DNA from: Congeria kusceri
Lineage: Eukaryota; Mollusca; Bivalvia; Myida; Dreissenidae
Reading direction: 5' to 3'
Assembly: GCA_027627225.1 (NCBI GenBank)
Contig: CM051034.1
Location: forward strand, 17,158,980 to 17,222,979
Length of the DNA: 64,000 nucleotides
The notes beneath the pieces are model-generated. The model was not told the origin of the DNA. It did no database searches and saw only the letters and a program-made list of their open reading frames with translations. The position numbers were made by a program, and so were the translations under genes. Below, in pieces: positions 13,601-28,600 of this stretch. Position 1 is the first letter of the stretch. Each line of letters starts with the position of its first letter.

Positions 13601-16600
13601 GATGGGTGGGGTCAAGGTCAAGGTCACTGTTACTAAAAATAGAAAAACGGTTTTCGCTAGGTAACTTTAGAACGCATTGAGATATTTTAATGAAACTTAA
13701 TACATAGATACCTTATATTGACACCTCACATGGGATTGCATATGGGGTGGGAGGGGTCAAGGTCACTGTTACTGAAAATAGAAAAACGGTTTCCGCTCAA
13801 TATCTTGAGAACACATTGAGATATTTTAATGAAACATAATACATAAATACATTATTTTGAGCATTCGATTGGGATTTCATATGGAGTGGGTGTGGTCAAG
13901 GTCAAGTCACCGTTATTAAATATAGAAAAATGGTTTCCGCTAAATATTTTGAGAACGCATTGAGCTATTTTAATGAAACTTAATACGTAAGTACCTTATA
14001 TCAACACATTGCCTGGGATTGCATATGGGGTGGGTGGGGTCAAGGTCACTTTACTGCAAAATAGAAAAACAGTTTCCACTCGATAACTTGAGAAAGCATT
14101 GCGATATTTTTAATGAAACTTAATACACATACCTTATATCGAGACCTCATTTGGGTTTTCTTATGGGGTGGATATGTCAAGGTTACTGTTATTAAAAGTA
14201 GAAAAACGGTTTAAGCTCAATAACTTAAGAACACATTGAGATATTTTAATGAAACTTCATACGTACATACCTTTTATCGAGACCTTGCTTTACGTATGTG
14301 GTGGGTGGGTTCAAGGTCAAGGTCACTGTTACTAAAAATAGAAAAACATTTTTCGTTGAATAACTTGAACACCTATTGAGATATTTTAATGAAACTTCAT
14401 ACATAGATATCAGGTGAGCGACCTAGGGCCATAGTGGCCGTCTTGTTTCTTGAAAAATGTTAGTAAAATGTTGAAATAGAACACTAAAATGGTTGTATGT
14501 ACCATTCTTGCTTGTCTGACAGGAGATTATGCTTAAAAACATGGAATCAAAATCTCCTGTCTTGTACTGTGTCTGTTTACTTCTGTTTGTAGGTCAGGCG
14601 TTATTCTAGACTGACAAAGCTTGAGTACTTGGACAAAGAACTTGGTATGGATGATTTGTGTCAGTTGTGGGTCCTCAAAATGATATGAGTGGTGTCGTGG
14701 GAAAACCTGGCAAAATGCAAGTGCGTAAAGTATCGTCCCAGATTAGCCTGTGTACAGGCTAATCCAGGATGGCATTTTCCGCTTTTATGGTATTTTCTGT
14801 TTCAAAGAAGTCTCTTCTTATCATAAATTCACTGTAGGTGGAAAGTGCCGTCCCGGATTAGCCTGTGCGGATCTGAGACGAAATGTTACGCACTTGCATT
14901 AAGCCTGGTTTTCCCATGACACGCCTCATATAATAATAAATGCCTCTATTTGAAAAAGTACATTACTGAAAATTATTATTAAAAGTCTGGTAATTACATT
15001 ATTTACTTCTGAAAATGCAGTTAGTTACATTCAGACAGCTGTCAGTGAAAATTTGATAATATATTTTCTGTTGCTGTTTATTAGTTGTGTTTTTTTCAAC
15101 ATGCTTATTTTGAGCTCCATGGCGGTTTGTCAATCGTGTGTGTGTGCATGCATCCATGCGTTTGTAAACTTTTTTATGCCCCCGGCATCTTGATGCAGGA
15201 GGCATATGGTGATCGTACTGTCCATCCTTCCGTCCGTCCTTCTGTCCGTGACAAGGTTAAGTAGATTTTACCGTTTCGTCTAGAACCAACACCGCTAACT
15301 ACAACACTTTGATACTTACACAGTTGTTGCTTATGACCATTCCCTATCCACCCATATCATCCAACCTCACTTTGCCCTTGACCTAAATTGGACTAATAAT
15401 TCAAAAGTGCCATTTCTTGGTTTACTAGATGTTACTGTTTCGTCTAGCACCAACACCGCTTATTACAACACTTAGATATTTACACAGTTGTTACTTATGA
15501 CCGTTCCCAATCCACCCATATCACCCAACCTCACTTTGTTCTTGACCTTGACCTAATTTGCACTTAGAATAATTCAAATGGTCTGTTTCTTGGTTAACCA
15601 GATTTTACCATTTCGTCTAGCACCAACACCGCTTGCTACAACACTTGGATACTTACACAGTTGTTGCTTATGACCATCCCCAATCCACCCACATCACCCA
15701 ACTTTACTTTGACCTTTACCTTAAACTAATTTGGACTTTAAATAATTCAAAAGTGCCAGTTCTTGGTTAACTAGATTTTATCGTTTCGTCTAGCACCGAC
15801 ACCGCTTACTACAACACTTAGATATTTACACAGTTTTTACTTGTGACAGTTCCCAATCTACCTATATCACCCAACCTCACTTTGACCATGACCTTGACCT
15901 AATTTGGACTAAGAAATGGGCTACTTAGCACCAACCGGGGGCATGTGTGTTTATCAAACACACAAATTTGTTTTTTAATGACATCTCTTCTGAAACTGTT
16001 AGGCCGACTTTAGTGAAACTTCACAGACATATGTGGTCCTCTGCCAAAGTTGCTCAAATGGTTCTGGTCCGCTGCACAAGATGGCTGCCAGAGCTATAAA
16101 TACTGTGGAATCACTAATTTTTGCGGAGGTCTAATTTTCTCGCTTTTTGCGCTCCCGCCATTGCGCGAATTTATGATCACTGCAAGTATTTACTGATTTC
16201 GTAGTGTAGCAAACCTTGGGAGCTTACATGTTCGTTCAAATGTATGTCGGTAATCGTTCGTAACTATACACAGATAGGTCTGTATGTCACGATTTTAATG
16301 TGTTAATGAACGTTTTTGAATGTTTTATTGCTCTATTCTCATAAATGAATGCATATTGTTTTCTTTTAAATTAAATTGTGAACGTTTTTGTACATTTAAG
16401 TACCATCATTTAATTAACTCAGCTTTTTCATTGTTGTTAACATTCATAATGTGTTATATCCATATGTAAAATATTCCATTTCTATATAAAAATATTATAT
16501 TATTCCTTGTAATTAATTTTAAATGGTGTATAATCAATTCGAAATCCAAAACGCCTATCCGAATATTACTGTTCATGTGACGTAAACACGGATTATATTT

Positions 16601-19600
16601 TACAATTTATCTGCACATGTATATCGTGTAATTCCTTTGTTCTGGTAGAAAAAACGCGCGAAAATTATGCTGCCATGTACAACGTCACGTCAGCCACATG
16701 GAATGCGTGGGTGCATTGATTGCTTTATAAAAACTTTGTAGCGCAGAGAACATTGAGATCTTTACTTTTGTATAAAAAGTTTCGTAGCTCATAACAAACA
16801 CATTTCTATAACACAGTTGCGCAAAGGCACAATTTTGAATACTCGTTATACAATGAGTAAAATAATAATAAAAACTATACTTATAGATATACAACAATAG
16901 TACAGTAATCTCTGAAACAAAGATTGGCAATGCACGTCTTTGGAAGGAAGGCATTGCTTATTTACCCTCGGTACAAGTATATCGGTAAAATCCATTGACA
17001 GAGCACACTGTGCATGTCTTAAAAAAATTATTTCAGTATAAACAGGTAATGTGCCCAAGATGACAGTTTGTTTTCACAAGTTGACCTTTTGAGTAAAGAA
17101 TAAGTGCCCACGATGTGGAGCCGCAAAAAGTATTTCAATTGGCTTTTCATTAACAACAAGGTGTCAGTTTGACATAGAGTGATATCTATTAACTCGCCTG
17201 AATCTGCATCCCCTATTCTTCAGAAGTGGTCCACTGTTGTCAATTAAGAGCCTAATCCGGTACTAATACACGTTTATTGCAACAAACAAGATGAAGGACC
17301 ATTCATTGGGGATCTGCCGGGTTGGTCGTGTTACTGCATTATTGACACGCACTTTGTGTAAAAGCCGATTCTCGATTTTTTTTCAAAATCGTACTTGCGC
17401 TAATTTAAGACCTCGCGAATATGTCCGCGATCGCGAGTGCGCGAAATTTGTACCCCACGAATTTAAGTGATTCCACAGTAGAAAAATCTTTAAATGAAAT
17501 CTCCTAAACCCCGGGGTAGTTTTTCAAATAATTTCACAAAAATTCATTTCTTTTAAGCATCATGCAACATGTTTATTTAAATGATAACATTTTGCTAGAA
17601 CAATTCAATCTTGATCATGAGCACCGGCATCTGTATGTAAATATATACATGTATGTATTTTAAATGTAAAAAGACATTTTGAAAAAAACTATAAATGCTT
17701 TTAGCATAGACAGAGGTTGTTCTGCCTCTTCCTGGCGAGAACCACCTTTGGTCACGTTAAACCCATGACCTTTACCAAGCCCTCTGGATGACTTGCCAGC
17801 AGCTGTAAGACCTCGGAGTTCTCTGTGTTGTATGCAAAAATAATTGTACCCAAACATTAGCTTGATTTTAAATCTTAGTACGCATTCCAATATTGCCTAT
17901 TTCAGGTAGCCTTGACAACGTGCTTGCTGGTGACTGTATCGTCTGCTTCAGTAAGCGAGACATCTTCACCATCATGACGCAGCTACGAGCGCGAAACCTC
18001 AACGCTGCGGTCATCTACGGAAACCTTCCCCCAGGTTAGTTAGGTTTATCCGTTAAAATTCATTCCAATCCCGTGTTTGTAATGTTTATCCATTGGTTAT
18101 GGTTATCTATTAAAATTCATTCCTTTCCTGCGTTGGTTATGATTATCCATTAAAATTCATTCCTTGCCGGGCCCGGCTAACTCAGTTGGTAGAGCGCTGC
18201 ACTCTCAGTTCGAGGTTCTTGAGTTTAAGCCCCAGTCCGGCCACATAACTTGTGTGGCGATTGGTCATGAAATAATTTCTACGGCCATTCTCCCCCTACC
18301 TCTGATTCAAATAGGGCAGTTGGCAGTTAGTGGCATAAGAATGTGCACTTGGTACTGGTAAATCGCTTAGATCGGCTCAGCTGTGCAAGGGAAGTGTGAG
18401 TAGGTTAACTGAAAGCCATTATATGACTAAAATACTGTTAAATATGGCGAAAAATCCAAACAAACAAACAATTTCTAAATTCATTCTTTTCCTTTATAAA
18501 AACCTTCTCTTTCCATTTCAGCATTGCCTTTATTGTGGCAATTGTATGCAGTAAACCAGTAATGTTGTATCCAGGATATTTCTCTACAACCCCTAACAGA
18601 ATTCTGCTTAAATTTTATGGGAAGCTCAATACCAAACAAAGATGAGCATATTGTCATTGCAATTCGATGTTTTTAGTTTTGGCCCTTTGATTGCTACTTT
18701 TTATAGCATATAGAGAACCATTCCTGTCTGAGCTTTGTCACGGCATCTGTAAGCATAAAAATATTTTTAGTCATGAAAAACCTTTACTCTTCTCATTTCA
18801 TTCCGACCACTTTTTTTGACAAATACATTATTGCAGAGTTTCAATTAGTTCTGATGACTTTATAAGATGCAAACAATGTTTTGATTAATGTTCATTAATG
18901 TTCAAATATATGTAGACTACGGTCATTAAATATTTTGCTGAGCCGGGCCGGCTAGCTCAGTTGGTAGAGCGCTGGACTACAAATCCTAGGTTGCGGGTTC
19001 GATTCCCAGCCTGGCCACATAACTTGTGTGGGGATTGGTCATGAAATTATTTCTACGGTCATTCTCCCCCTACCTGTGATTCAAGTAGGGCAGTTGTCAG
19101 TTACTGGCATAAGTATGTGCACTTAGTACTGGTAAACCAGCTTACCCAGGAAAAGTGTGAGTAGGTTAACTGACCGCCGTTATGTGACTGAAATACTGTT
19201 GAATACGGCGAAAAATCCAAACAGACAAAACAAAAATATTTTTGTGTTACATGTTTGTTTGCAGGCACGAAAATCAACCAATCCCGGCAGTTTAATGATC
19301 CAGTGAGCTCATGCAACATTCTAGTTGCTACAGACGCCATTGGGATGGGACTCAATCTGTAAGGCAAATATAACTCATTGTCAGCTCGACTATTCACCGA
19401 ATAGTCCAAGCTATTTTACTGACCTGTGCATTAGCGTGGCCATCGGCCTAATGCTTTTGTTAAATTTGCGTGCAACAAGTTCATATCTCTATATGTACTA
19501 CAGATATCAATCGAAACTTCACACATGTCTCGGGGGTCATTATGTTAGGTCACTGAATAAGGCCCATAAATCTAACCTGCAATTAGGCAGAATTATGTCC

Positions 19601-22600
19601 CTTTTAGTACTTAGAAAATACAGGTTAAAGGTTGTGTTCAGCAAGTTTATATCTCTATATCTACTACAGATATTCAATTAAAACTTCACACGTGTCTTCA
19701 TGGTCATTATGTAAGGTCACTGGCAAAGTCCCATAACTGACCTGCATTTTAGCTGAATTATGCCCTTTTCTGTTCTAATCAGGTTCAGGTTTGCGTGCAA
19801 GTACATATCCCTGTAATTACTACAGATATTCAATTAAAACTTAACACATGTTTCGGGGTGGTTATGTAAGGTCACTTACTAAGGCCCATAACTCTGACAA
19901 GGAGTATGAATAGTCAAGCGCACTGTCGTGCGACAGCTCTTGTTATGAATTGAAATAAATAGGGTTGCACCATTAACATTATTCATAAAAAGTAGGGATG
20001 GGACCGAATACTGAAATCAATATTCGAATATTCGTTTTAGGTATTCGAATTTATTCAAATATTCGTTTTGTAAATACTACTATATACTACTATATAAGCA
20101 CTCTGTCCCAATATTTACCTATCCGAAATATGTATACTACGTGCACGTAGTTGTTTTACCTTGTTTCAGTGGTAAACGAGCGTTTTTTTATTCGAATATT
20201 CGACTATTCGATCCCATCCCTAATAAAAAGCTAAAAAATACATGTAACTGATTGCAGTTGTTTTTATCTCTGCACAAATTACCAGGATGATAAGTATTAC
20301 TTTCAACTGATTTGGTATTCTAACCATCTCATTTTATACAAATGGATCGAAGAAAAAACATTATTTTTATTAGGGATGGGACCGAATACTGAAATAAATA
20401 TTCAAATATTAGTTTTAGGTATTCAAATATATTCGAATATTCGTTTTGTAAATACTACTGTATACTGCACTCTGTCCGAATATTTACCTATCCGAAATAT
20501 GTATACTACATGTACATAGCTGCTTTACCTTGTTTCAGTGGTAAATGAGCGATATTACTTAGTGAGTGTTAGGCAAATATAAAGAAATGTAAGATATTGT
20601 TAAATGTATTGTTAATTAATTTGTTAATCGTTCCGTACACAAATTTCTCATTACATAGACTACACATTGCCTGGGTTTTGTCTGATGACCGCGTTAAGTA
20701 CTTCCAAGCACATGATGGTGGCATTGTTTATTAATCAAGACTTGTATAATATACGGTGTTGATATAATAGAGAATAATTTACAAGTGACGTATATTAAGA
20801 TTGACCAGATCATGCTAATTTTGTTAAAGAAATTTATTGGCTGATAATGGATTCATTTTGATTGGTTTGCTTAGAGAGTAATTGTAATTTACTGTAAACA
20901 AGTTAACCGTATAGATGTCACTTAAGGACAATAAACAACAATGTACGCTTTGTGCAAACTGTGAAACTGTTATCACAACATGGCCCAGTTTTGTTATTTG
21001 TGGATACAATGCGTCATATTCGCGCCTCCTACAAACCGTTAATTCGCGGCCCCTTCCAATTATCAATTGTCGTTAATTGGACTTGTTTGGCATGTGTTGT
21101 TAAAATGTTACACTGCCCCCGCCCACCAGCTAGGCAGGAAATACGACTGGAATTCATGTTAACTTTGCAATCAATCTGGAAAAAAACATGATTTTTTTAA
21201 AGAAATTTTGTTCTTTAAATAAATTTTTTAATCAAATATTCGTATTTGTTTTTTATATTCAAATATTATCCGATATTCGAATATTCGGTCCCATCCCTAA
21301 TTTTTATTAAATTTAGTTGTCTGCCAAAATTGTGCAAAAATGTCATTTGCTTTTTAATGCATGCTTAATACATACTTTATTATTCTCTTCATTTGTTATA
21401 TGAAAACTCTTTTACATTTATCAGTATGTATTAACAGTATTACTCAATAGTGTAGCCAACAAATTCCTGTCCTTATACAGATAAAGTTCCATTGAAGGTC
21501 TAATATACATGTGTGTACTTGCTGTAGCCAATTAATGCCTGGGCCCATATTCCCAAAGCTCCTTAGGGAAAACAAAGTAAATGTCTTAAATTCATTAATA
21601 AAATTCCACAAGTCTGTGGCAGTTTCATGGATAAGTTATTTGACATTAAATGGGGCGTGTCGTAAGAAAACCGGGCTTAATGCATGTGCTTAAAGTGCCA
21701 TCCCGGATTAGCCTGTGCAGACGCTAATCCGGGACGACACTTTACGCACATGCATTAAGCCCTTATTTCCCACAGGCGCCTCAAATGTTTCAATATTAAA
21801 TGTTTCATATTGGTAAATGTTGCTCAGGACCCGTATTCACCAACCTATTGTTAGACTTAAGACTAAGAATACAGAATATTCTTGAAACTGTACTGTTCAA
21901 ACAGCGCTTTAATGTTGAATCTAACTTGGTATTCACTATCTCTAATTACATCATTTTTGTGCCGCCGGACTGGGCGACATATAGGGGTTACTTATGTCGG
22001 CGGCGGCAGCGGCCCCTTTCGCTTGTCTGGAGCATAACTCTTAGACTATTAAAGCTATTAACATGAAACTTCATAGGTAGATAGATCTCAATGAGGGGAA
22101 GTGCAGTGCACAAGAACCGTTACCCTGCAACTCATACTTTTGGAGTTATTTCCCTTAGTTTATTTTCATGCTTAATTTTTGTAAGGAGCATAACTCTAAG
22201 ACTATGAAAGCTATCAACTTGAAACTTCATAGGTAGATAGATCTCATTGAGGAGAAGTGCAGTGCACAAGAACCGTTACTCTGCATCACATACTTTTGGA
22301 GTTATTGCCCTTTGTTTATTTTCGTACTTAATTTTTGTCCGGAGCATAACTCTAAGACTATGAAAGCTATCAATTTGAAACTTGATAGGTAGATAGATCT
22401 CATTGAGGGGAAGTGCAGTGCACAAGAACCGTTACTCTGCACCTCGTACTTTCGGAGTTATTGTCATTTGTAAATTTGTGTTGCATTTTTGGTTTTAATT
22501 AGTCTTTTCTTTGCAATTAGCCAGAGTGCAGTGCTTTTGAAGATTTCAATAAATCTGTGAAAAAATTTTGAGCATTAACCTTAAGTGCTTCTTCGTTTGG

Positions 22601-25600
22601 ATTCACGTAAGCTATCCGGCGTCAGGCGACACATCCGACTCGCGGAGTTCTGGTTTATTTAGAACGATTTGTTATTGACATAAGTACCGGTAACATTCGC
22701 ACCCTGTATATTTACAAATGCTGAGGGTTTTTTTCTTGAGTCTAAGTCTATTCTTAATTCTAACGTCTAAGAATGGGTTGGTGAATACGGGCCCAGACGT
22801 TTCATATTGTACCCTTTTGTAAACTTGTATAATTGTATTTCACATAGAAAATATGATCTGAAATTGAGTTAAGATTTTCCTTAGAACACACTATTATGTG
22901 AAGTTGGAATTAGACGTCAGACATAGAATAAAGTGTTTTGTTACAGCAATGTTGTATATACAGTTTACAATTTGTAATTTAAGAATTTTGCAGAGTAAAT
23001 TAGTGCAATAGACACCTGCATATATAACTGCATCAGTAAAAATGATTTTACCACAATACTGTATGTATGCATTTACAAAATTTTCAAAAAATACCGAACT
23101 GTGTCCATGCGTGCATTAATACAGTTTATAAATACAGTAAAAATTATCAAAGACACAATCCGTTTTAATGAAAAAGTCATAGAAAAATGCTAATTATACC
23201 AAAAGTACTGACAGAATATAACAAACTTACATAAAAAACATGAAATGCTCAGTTTTATGTGAAAAAAGAACAAAAATATGTCCATTCTACGTTTTATGTC
23301 TAATTCTAACTTCACATAATACGAGGCATGTCGTGGGAAAATGGGTCTTAATACATGTGCGTAAAGTGTCAGTCCGGACAGGCTAATCCAGGGCGGCACT
23401 TTCTGCTTTTATGGTATTTTCTGTTTTAAGGAAGTATCTACTAAACATAAATCCACTGTAGGCGGAAAGTGCCGTCCTGGGTTATCGGACTGCACAGGCT
23501 AATCCAGGACGACACTACGCACTTGCATTAAGTCTGGTTTTCCCACGACACGCCTCATACAGTGTTTTAGGAGCTTTGTGAGAACCAGCCTTGGTCTAAT
23601 CCAGTGCCATCAAGAGAATCATATTCTACAACACAACCAAGACCATCCCTGGGCCCATATTTATAAAGATCCTCAAGCCATTCTTAACTTAAGTTGAAAA
23701 TAAGTCAAAATAGAATGTGTGTTTGAAACACTATGTTTTGAAACATGTCCCCGAATGTCATATAGTAAATATTAAAACACTGAATCCTATTGGTAATTAT
23801 GTGTGAAATCTTTCATGAGTTCATTACAACTTAAGAAAATCCAATCATAAAATTTCAGAATTTAAAGATTTTTGTTGGATTTTGAAGAATATTCTTTATA
23901 AATACCTGCCCTGTTCTAATGCAGCGCCATCAAGAGAATCATATTCTACAACACAAGCAAGACCTCTGTACGCCACGACGGCGTCAAGGTTCGAGCCCCG
24001 CTGAGTACGTCCCAGGCTCTGCAGATAGCGGGGCGTGCCGGACGCTACCGGACACGCTTCGAAGAGGGAGAGGTTACCACCTTCTTCAAGCGTGATTTGG
24101 CAAAGTTGAAGCACATTGTTAGTCTGCCACGAGAAAATATCGAGGTATGTGGACTAAATATTCCACAACTATAAGTTGCACGAGCTATTTTGAAGTTTAG
24201 AAATAATTATTAGTAGAAAAGGTTTTGATATTTCGAAAATACCTGTCATTTATTTAGAAATGGTTTTCCCAGAAAATGTGAAAATATACTTTCATATTTA
24301 ATTTATATTTTCATATAATTGCCAAAATGTTAGTAGCTGTTGGACAATCTGTATATTATAATATATTGTGCGATGTGTTTCAGAAAGCAGGTTTGAATGC
24401 CACAGTGGATATGATAGAGCTGTTCTCCTACCACCTGCCAAATGCCAGTTTGTCCAACCTTCTGGTAAGTAGATTGTAAATGTTGTCCTTATTACAAAAC
24501 AAAATAAGGTTTATTGATGCTGTCCTGTTCATTGAAAAAAATCATAAATATTGTTGATATAACATGAGCTTGCTATAAATCATCTTTAATTAGACTGTAA
24601 ATGCTGACAAACAGCCCATTGTGTTTTCACAAGTTTGATAAAACATAATTAGAATTGCAGTTTGATATGGCCTATAATAAGCAAGGGTCTAGCTGATACA
24701 GATAATTTATTAACCCAATGGGAAACTACCGAAATGAAAGAAGAGCGAGCTTTTATTTAACCCAAATAAAAATTAGAATTATCTGAATTAAAAAAACAAA
24801 CAAAAACTGGTTTATTTAACAAAGAAAACACTTTTGAGTCGGGACTTTTTTGTCGGGTCGGTAGGCAATTGCAAACAAAGATAATTTTAATGTTGGCCTT
24901 ATTGAAAAAAACATTTACATGGAAGGACTTGTGTTTCCCTTCTTACACTTCCTTGTGTTAGGTTTGTAAAAATCATTGGATGGCAAGTATTTAGTGAATG
25001 AATAGTTGATCTTGTATTTTCATTGACCTTTCCAGTTTTTTGCCACTAGCACTTGTACTACTTCTGAGCAGCAGATAAGGCCTGGATTAAGTATTACCCC
25101 ATCATTTTAAAAATAATTGAGTACGGGGTGATTTAAGTGAGTACTTTAAATTAAATTACACCATTAACATTAACTGATTGTTGGATAATATCCAAATTTA
25201 GTTAAACGGTAATACACAAGTTCCACCAATAAGCCTGCCATTTTAAAACCATGCATGAATGATGCGATCAAAAATACTACAGGTCATGTGTCATATTTAG
25301 CTTGCATTGTAAACACTCATGTTGTCACTATACAACTATCTGTTAATACATTGACCAATCTTTATGCAATCTGTTCAGTGTTTTTTGAGTATTCAGAATA
25401 TGAATGGAGTTTTGTCACTCATTAAATTTTAAATTTATAGAGTAAATGGTGTATTTACGCAAATACGCGTTGTCTGTACTTCCTAGCTATTGTTAAAGGA
25501 TTAATTGCCATTCATCCATTGTTTACGAAATAATTTTCGATTTATTGTTGCTTATCGGCCAATAAACAATGATTTGGAGTTTGATGCTTAGGAATTAAAC

Positions 25601-28600
25601 CACGCGGACATTAGCCACCCATCAGAATGGCAAAGAGTTGTTAAATTGCCGATAAACAACGATAATTTGAAAATTATTTTGTTCTTCAAGCATATTCAAT
25701 TGTAGTTGAGTAAATTCAAATGTTATTGCTTTCAATAGTTTGATAAAACAAATGTTAGTTGTACCCATGTTCTTATATTTGAATTTATCTAATGCTGTAA
25801 ACTTGTGTGTTTTAACCTGAATAAAATCTATCAATCTAAGTACAATGATTGGATACTAGATTGATTTGTAAATGATTGACATTTGTAGAAACATCTATTG
25901 AGATTTCACATTGAATATTAATCCAATTTTATGTAGTTTCCTCACAATTATTTCCATCATTCTTACAGGATATTTTCATGCATGTGAGCACGGTTACAGA
26001 CAACTATTTCATGTGCAATGTCGAGGACATCAAGAGGCTTGCAGAGCTCCTGGAAGATGTGCCCCTCAGCCTGAGGTCAAAGTTCACATTCTGTGTGGCC
26101 CCTTTGAAGGTCAGGGAGGGCATTCCAAGGATCATGTTTAAAAGGGTAGGTCGTAAAATTTTTGTATTTAACGGATATTTGCATATTTCCACAAATTGAT
26201 TTTTTATGCCCGCGGCATCTTGATGCAGGAGGCATATAGTGATCGTCCTGTCCGTCCTTCCGTCCGTTACAAGGTTAAGTAAATTTTACCGTTTCGTCTT
26301 GTACCAACACCGCTTACTACAACACTGATACTTACACAGTTGTTGCTTATGACCATCCCCTATCTACCCATATCACCCACTTTGACCTTGACCTAATTTG
26401 GACTTATAATAATTCAAAAGTGCCATTTCTTGGTTAACTAGATTTTACCGTTTCGTCTAGCACCAACACCACTTATTACAACACTTAGATATTTACACAG
26501 TTGTCACTTATGACCGTTCCCAATGCACCCATATCACCCAACCTCTCTATGACCTTGACCTTAACCTAATTTGCACTTACAATAATTCAAATGCTACAAA
26601 ACTTGGATACTTACACAGTTGTTGCTTATGACCATCCCCAATCCACCCACATCACCCAACTTTACTTTGACCTTGACCCCTTGAACTAATTTGGACTTAA
26701 AATAATTCAAAAGTGCCAGTCCTTGGTTAACTAGATTTTACCGTTTTGTCTAGCACCAACACCGCTTACTACAACACTTGGATATTTACACAGTTTTTAC
26801 TTATGAACGTTCCCAATCCACCCATATCACCCAACCTCACTTTGACCTTGACCTAATTTGGACTAAGAAATGGGCTACCCAGCACCAACCGGGGGCATGT
26901 GTGTTTATCAAACACAGAATCTTGTTTACATTATCGTTATGAAGCAAAGTTTTATCTGATACTTTATTCAGTTCTTTTGCATTAAAGTTTTTTATGGAGG
27001 TTCATTATTTCTGATTTAATAATTTTGCTGGGACTTTACGATCTTCGTGAGTTACCCTATTGTATTGTAGGCTTCAAGTTATCGAAACTGATCAAGCAAA
27101 AAAAAGTTTTACTTTATTATGCCCCCTATGGAAGATGGAGGGGTATATTGGTTTGCTAATGTTGGTCTGTCTGTTGTTCTGTTTGTCGGTCTGTAGACCA
27201 CTTCCGTTTCCACTCCTTAGATCAAACAGTTTTCATCCGATCTTCACCAAGCTTCATAAAAATGTTTTATATCATTATATCTTAGCCAAGCTCGATAATC
27301 AGCCAAATCGCCCCAGGAATTGTGCAGTTATAGCCCTGAATTATCTAAAATTGGCCTTTTAAGCTGTTTCCTCCCTTTAAATCCAACAGTTTTCATCTTA
27401 TCTTCACCAAACTTAATGAAAATGTTTGAGATCATTATTTCTTAGACGAGTTCGATAATCAGCCAAATCGCCCCAGGAACTGCAGAGTTATTGCCCTTGA
27501 TTTATCTGAAATTAGCCTTTTTAGCAGTTTCCGCTCTCGATGTCCAACAGTTCTCAATCGATCTTCACTAAACTTCATATTTCACACAGATGGCCAAGAG
27601 AATCAGTGAAGGCCACTCGCTGACCTACGACTGGTTGTGTAGAGCGCTGGGGGCCCCCTTCCATATGCCTCGAAACCAGAGTGAACTTCAGGATCTGGAG
27701 GCTGCTTTTAATGTCATTGACATTTACCTCTGGCTTAGGTAGGTATTCTGTGTCATTGACATTTACCGCTGACTTAGGTAGGTATTCATTGACATTAACC
27801 TCTGGCTTAGGTAGGTATTCAGTGTCATTGACATTTACCTCTGACTTAGGTAAGTATTCTGTGTCATTGGCATTTACCTCTGGTTTAGGTAGGTATTCTG
27901 TGTCATTGACATTTACCTCTGGCTTAGGTAGGTATTCTGTGTCATTGACATTTACCTCTGGCTTAGGTAGGTATGCTGTGTCATTGACATTTACCGCTGG
28001 CTTAGGTAGGTATTCTGTGTCATTGACATTTACCTCTGACTTAGTAAGGTATTCATTGACATTAACCTCTGGCTTAGGTAGATATTCAGTGTCATTGACA
28101 TTTACATTTGGCTTAGTTAGGTATTCATAGACATTAACCCCTGGCTTAGTTAGGTATTCATAGACATAAACCTCTGGCTTAGTTAGGTATTCATAGACAT
28201 AAACCTTGTGGCTTGTGTTATTTTGTATCACACTCGAGACTCCGCCTCTCGTGTGATACGTCATCACACAAGCCACTCAACTAATACATACTCTTGGAAC
28301 AATTGACTAGCGTAATATTCCGTATATCTCGAAGACGTGGGGAATTGGATTTGATTTTGACGTATCCAAAATTCAGAATACAGACTCGATAAAAAATATT
28401 TGGTCCAAATGATCAATGATTCACACTAAAAAATAGCAATTGTGTATGCATATACTGAACTGTAAACAAAGGATTATTTACTGAATTGAATGACACGCTT
28501 AATCACTAAAACCAGGGAAAAGAAGTGATAAGATGTTTGCTATGTGTGACAAACTTGGACCATGGCTACATACTTTTTGCCACGGGCGTTGACACTTCAA

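Noticed and set aside
18942..19020. tRNA gene
   Set aside because: A and B boxes are present, but the acceptor stem does not close and a SINE body and A-rich tail follow. Two more copies are in the window.
27681..28130. 149-codon plus-strand frame of [13 protein letters not shown] repeats
   Set aside because: It is out of frame with SUPV3L1 exon 14 and results from the same array.
27575..28276. 233-codon minus-strand open frame made of [17 protein letters not shown] repeats
   Set aside because: It is the antisense of the exon 14 donor array; periods of 33 and 39 keep any frame open. No promoter or conserved protein supports it.
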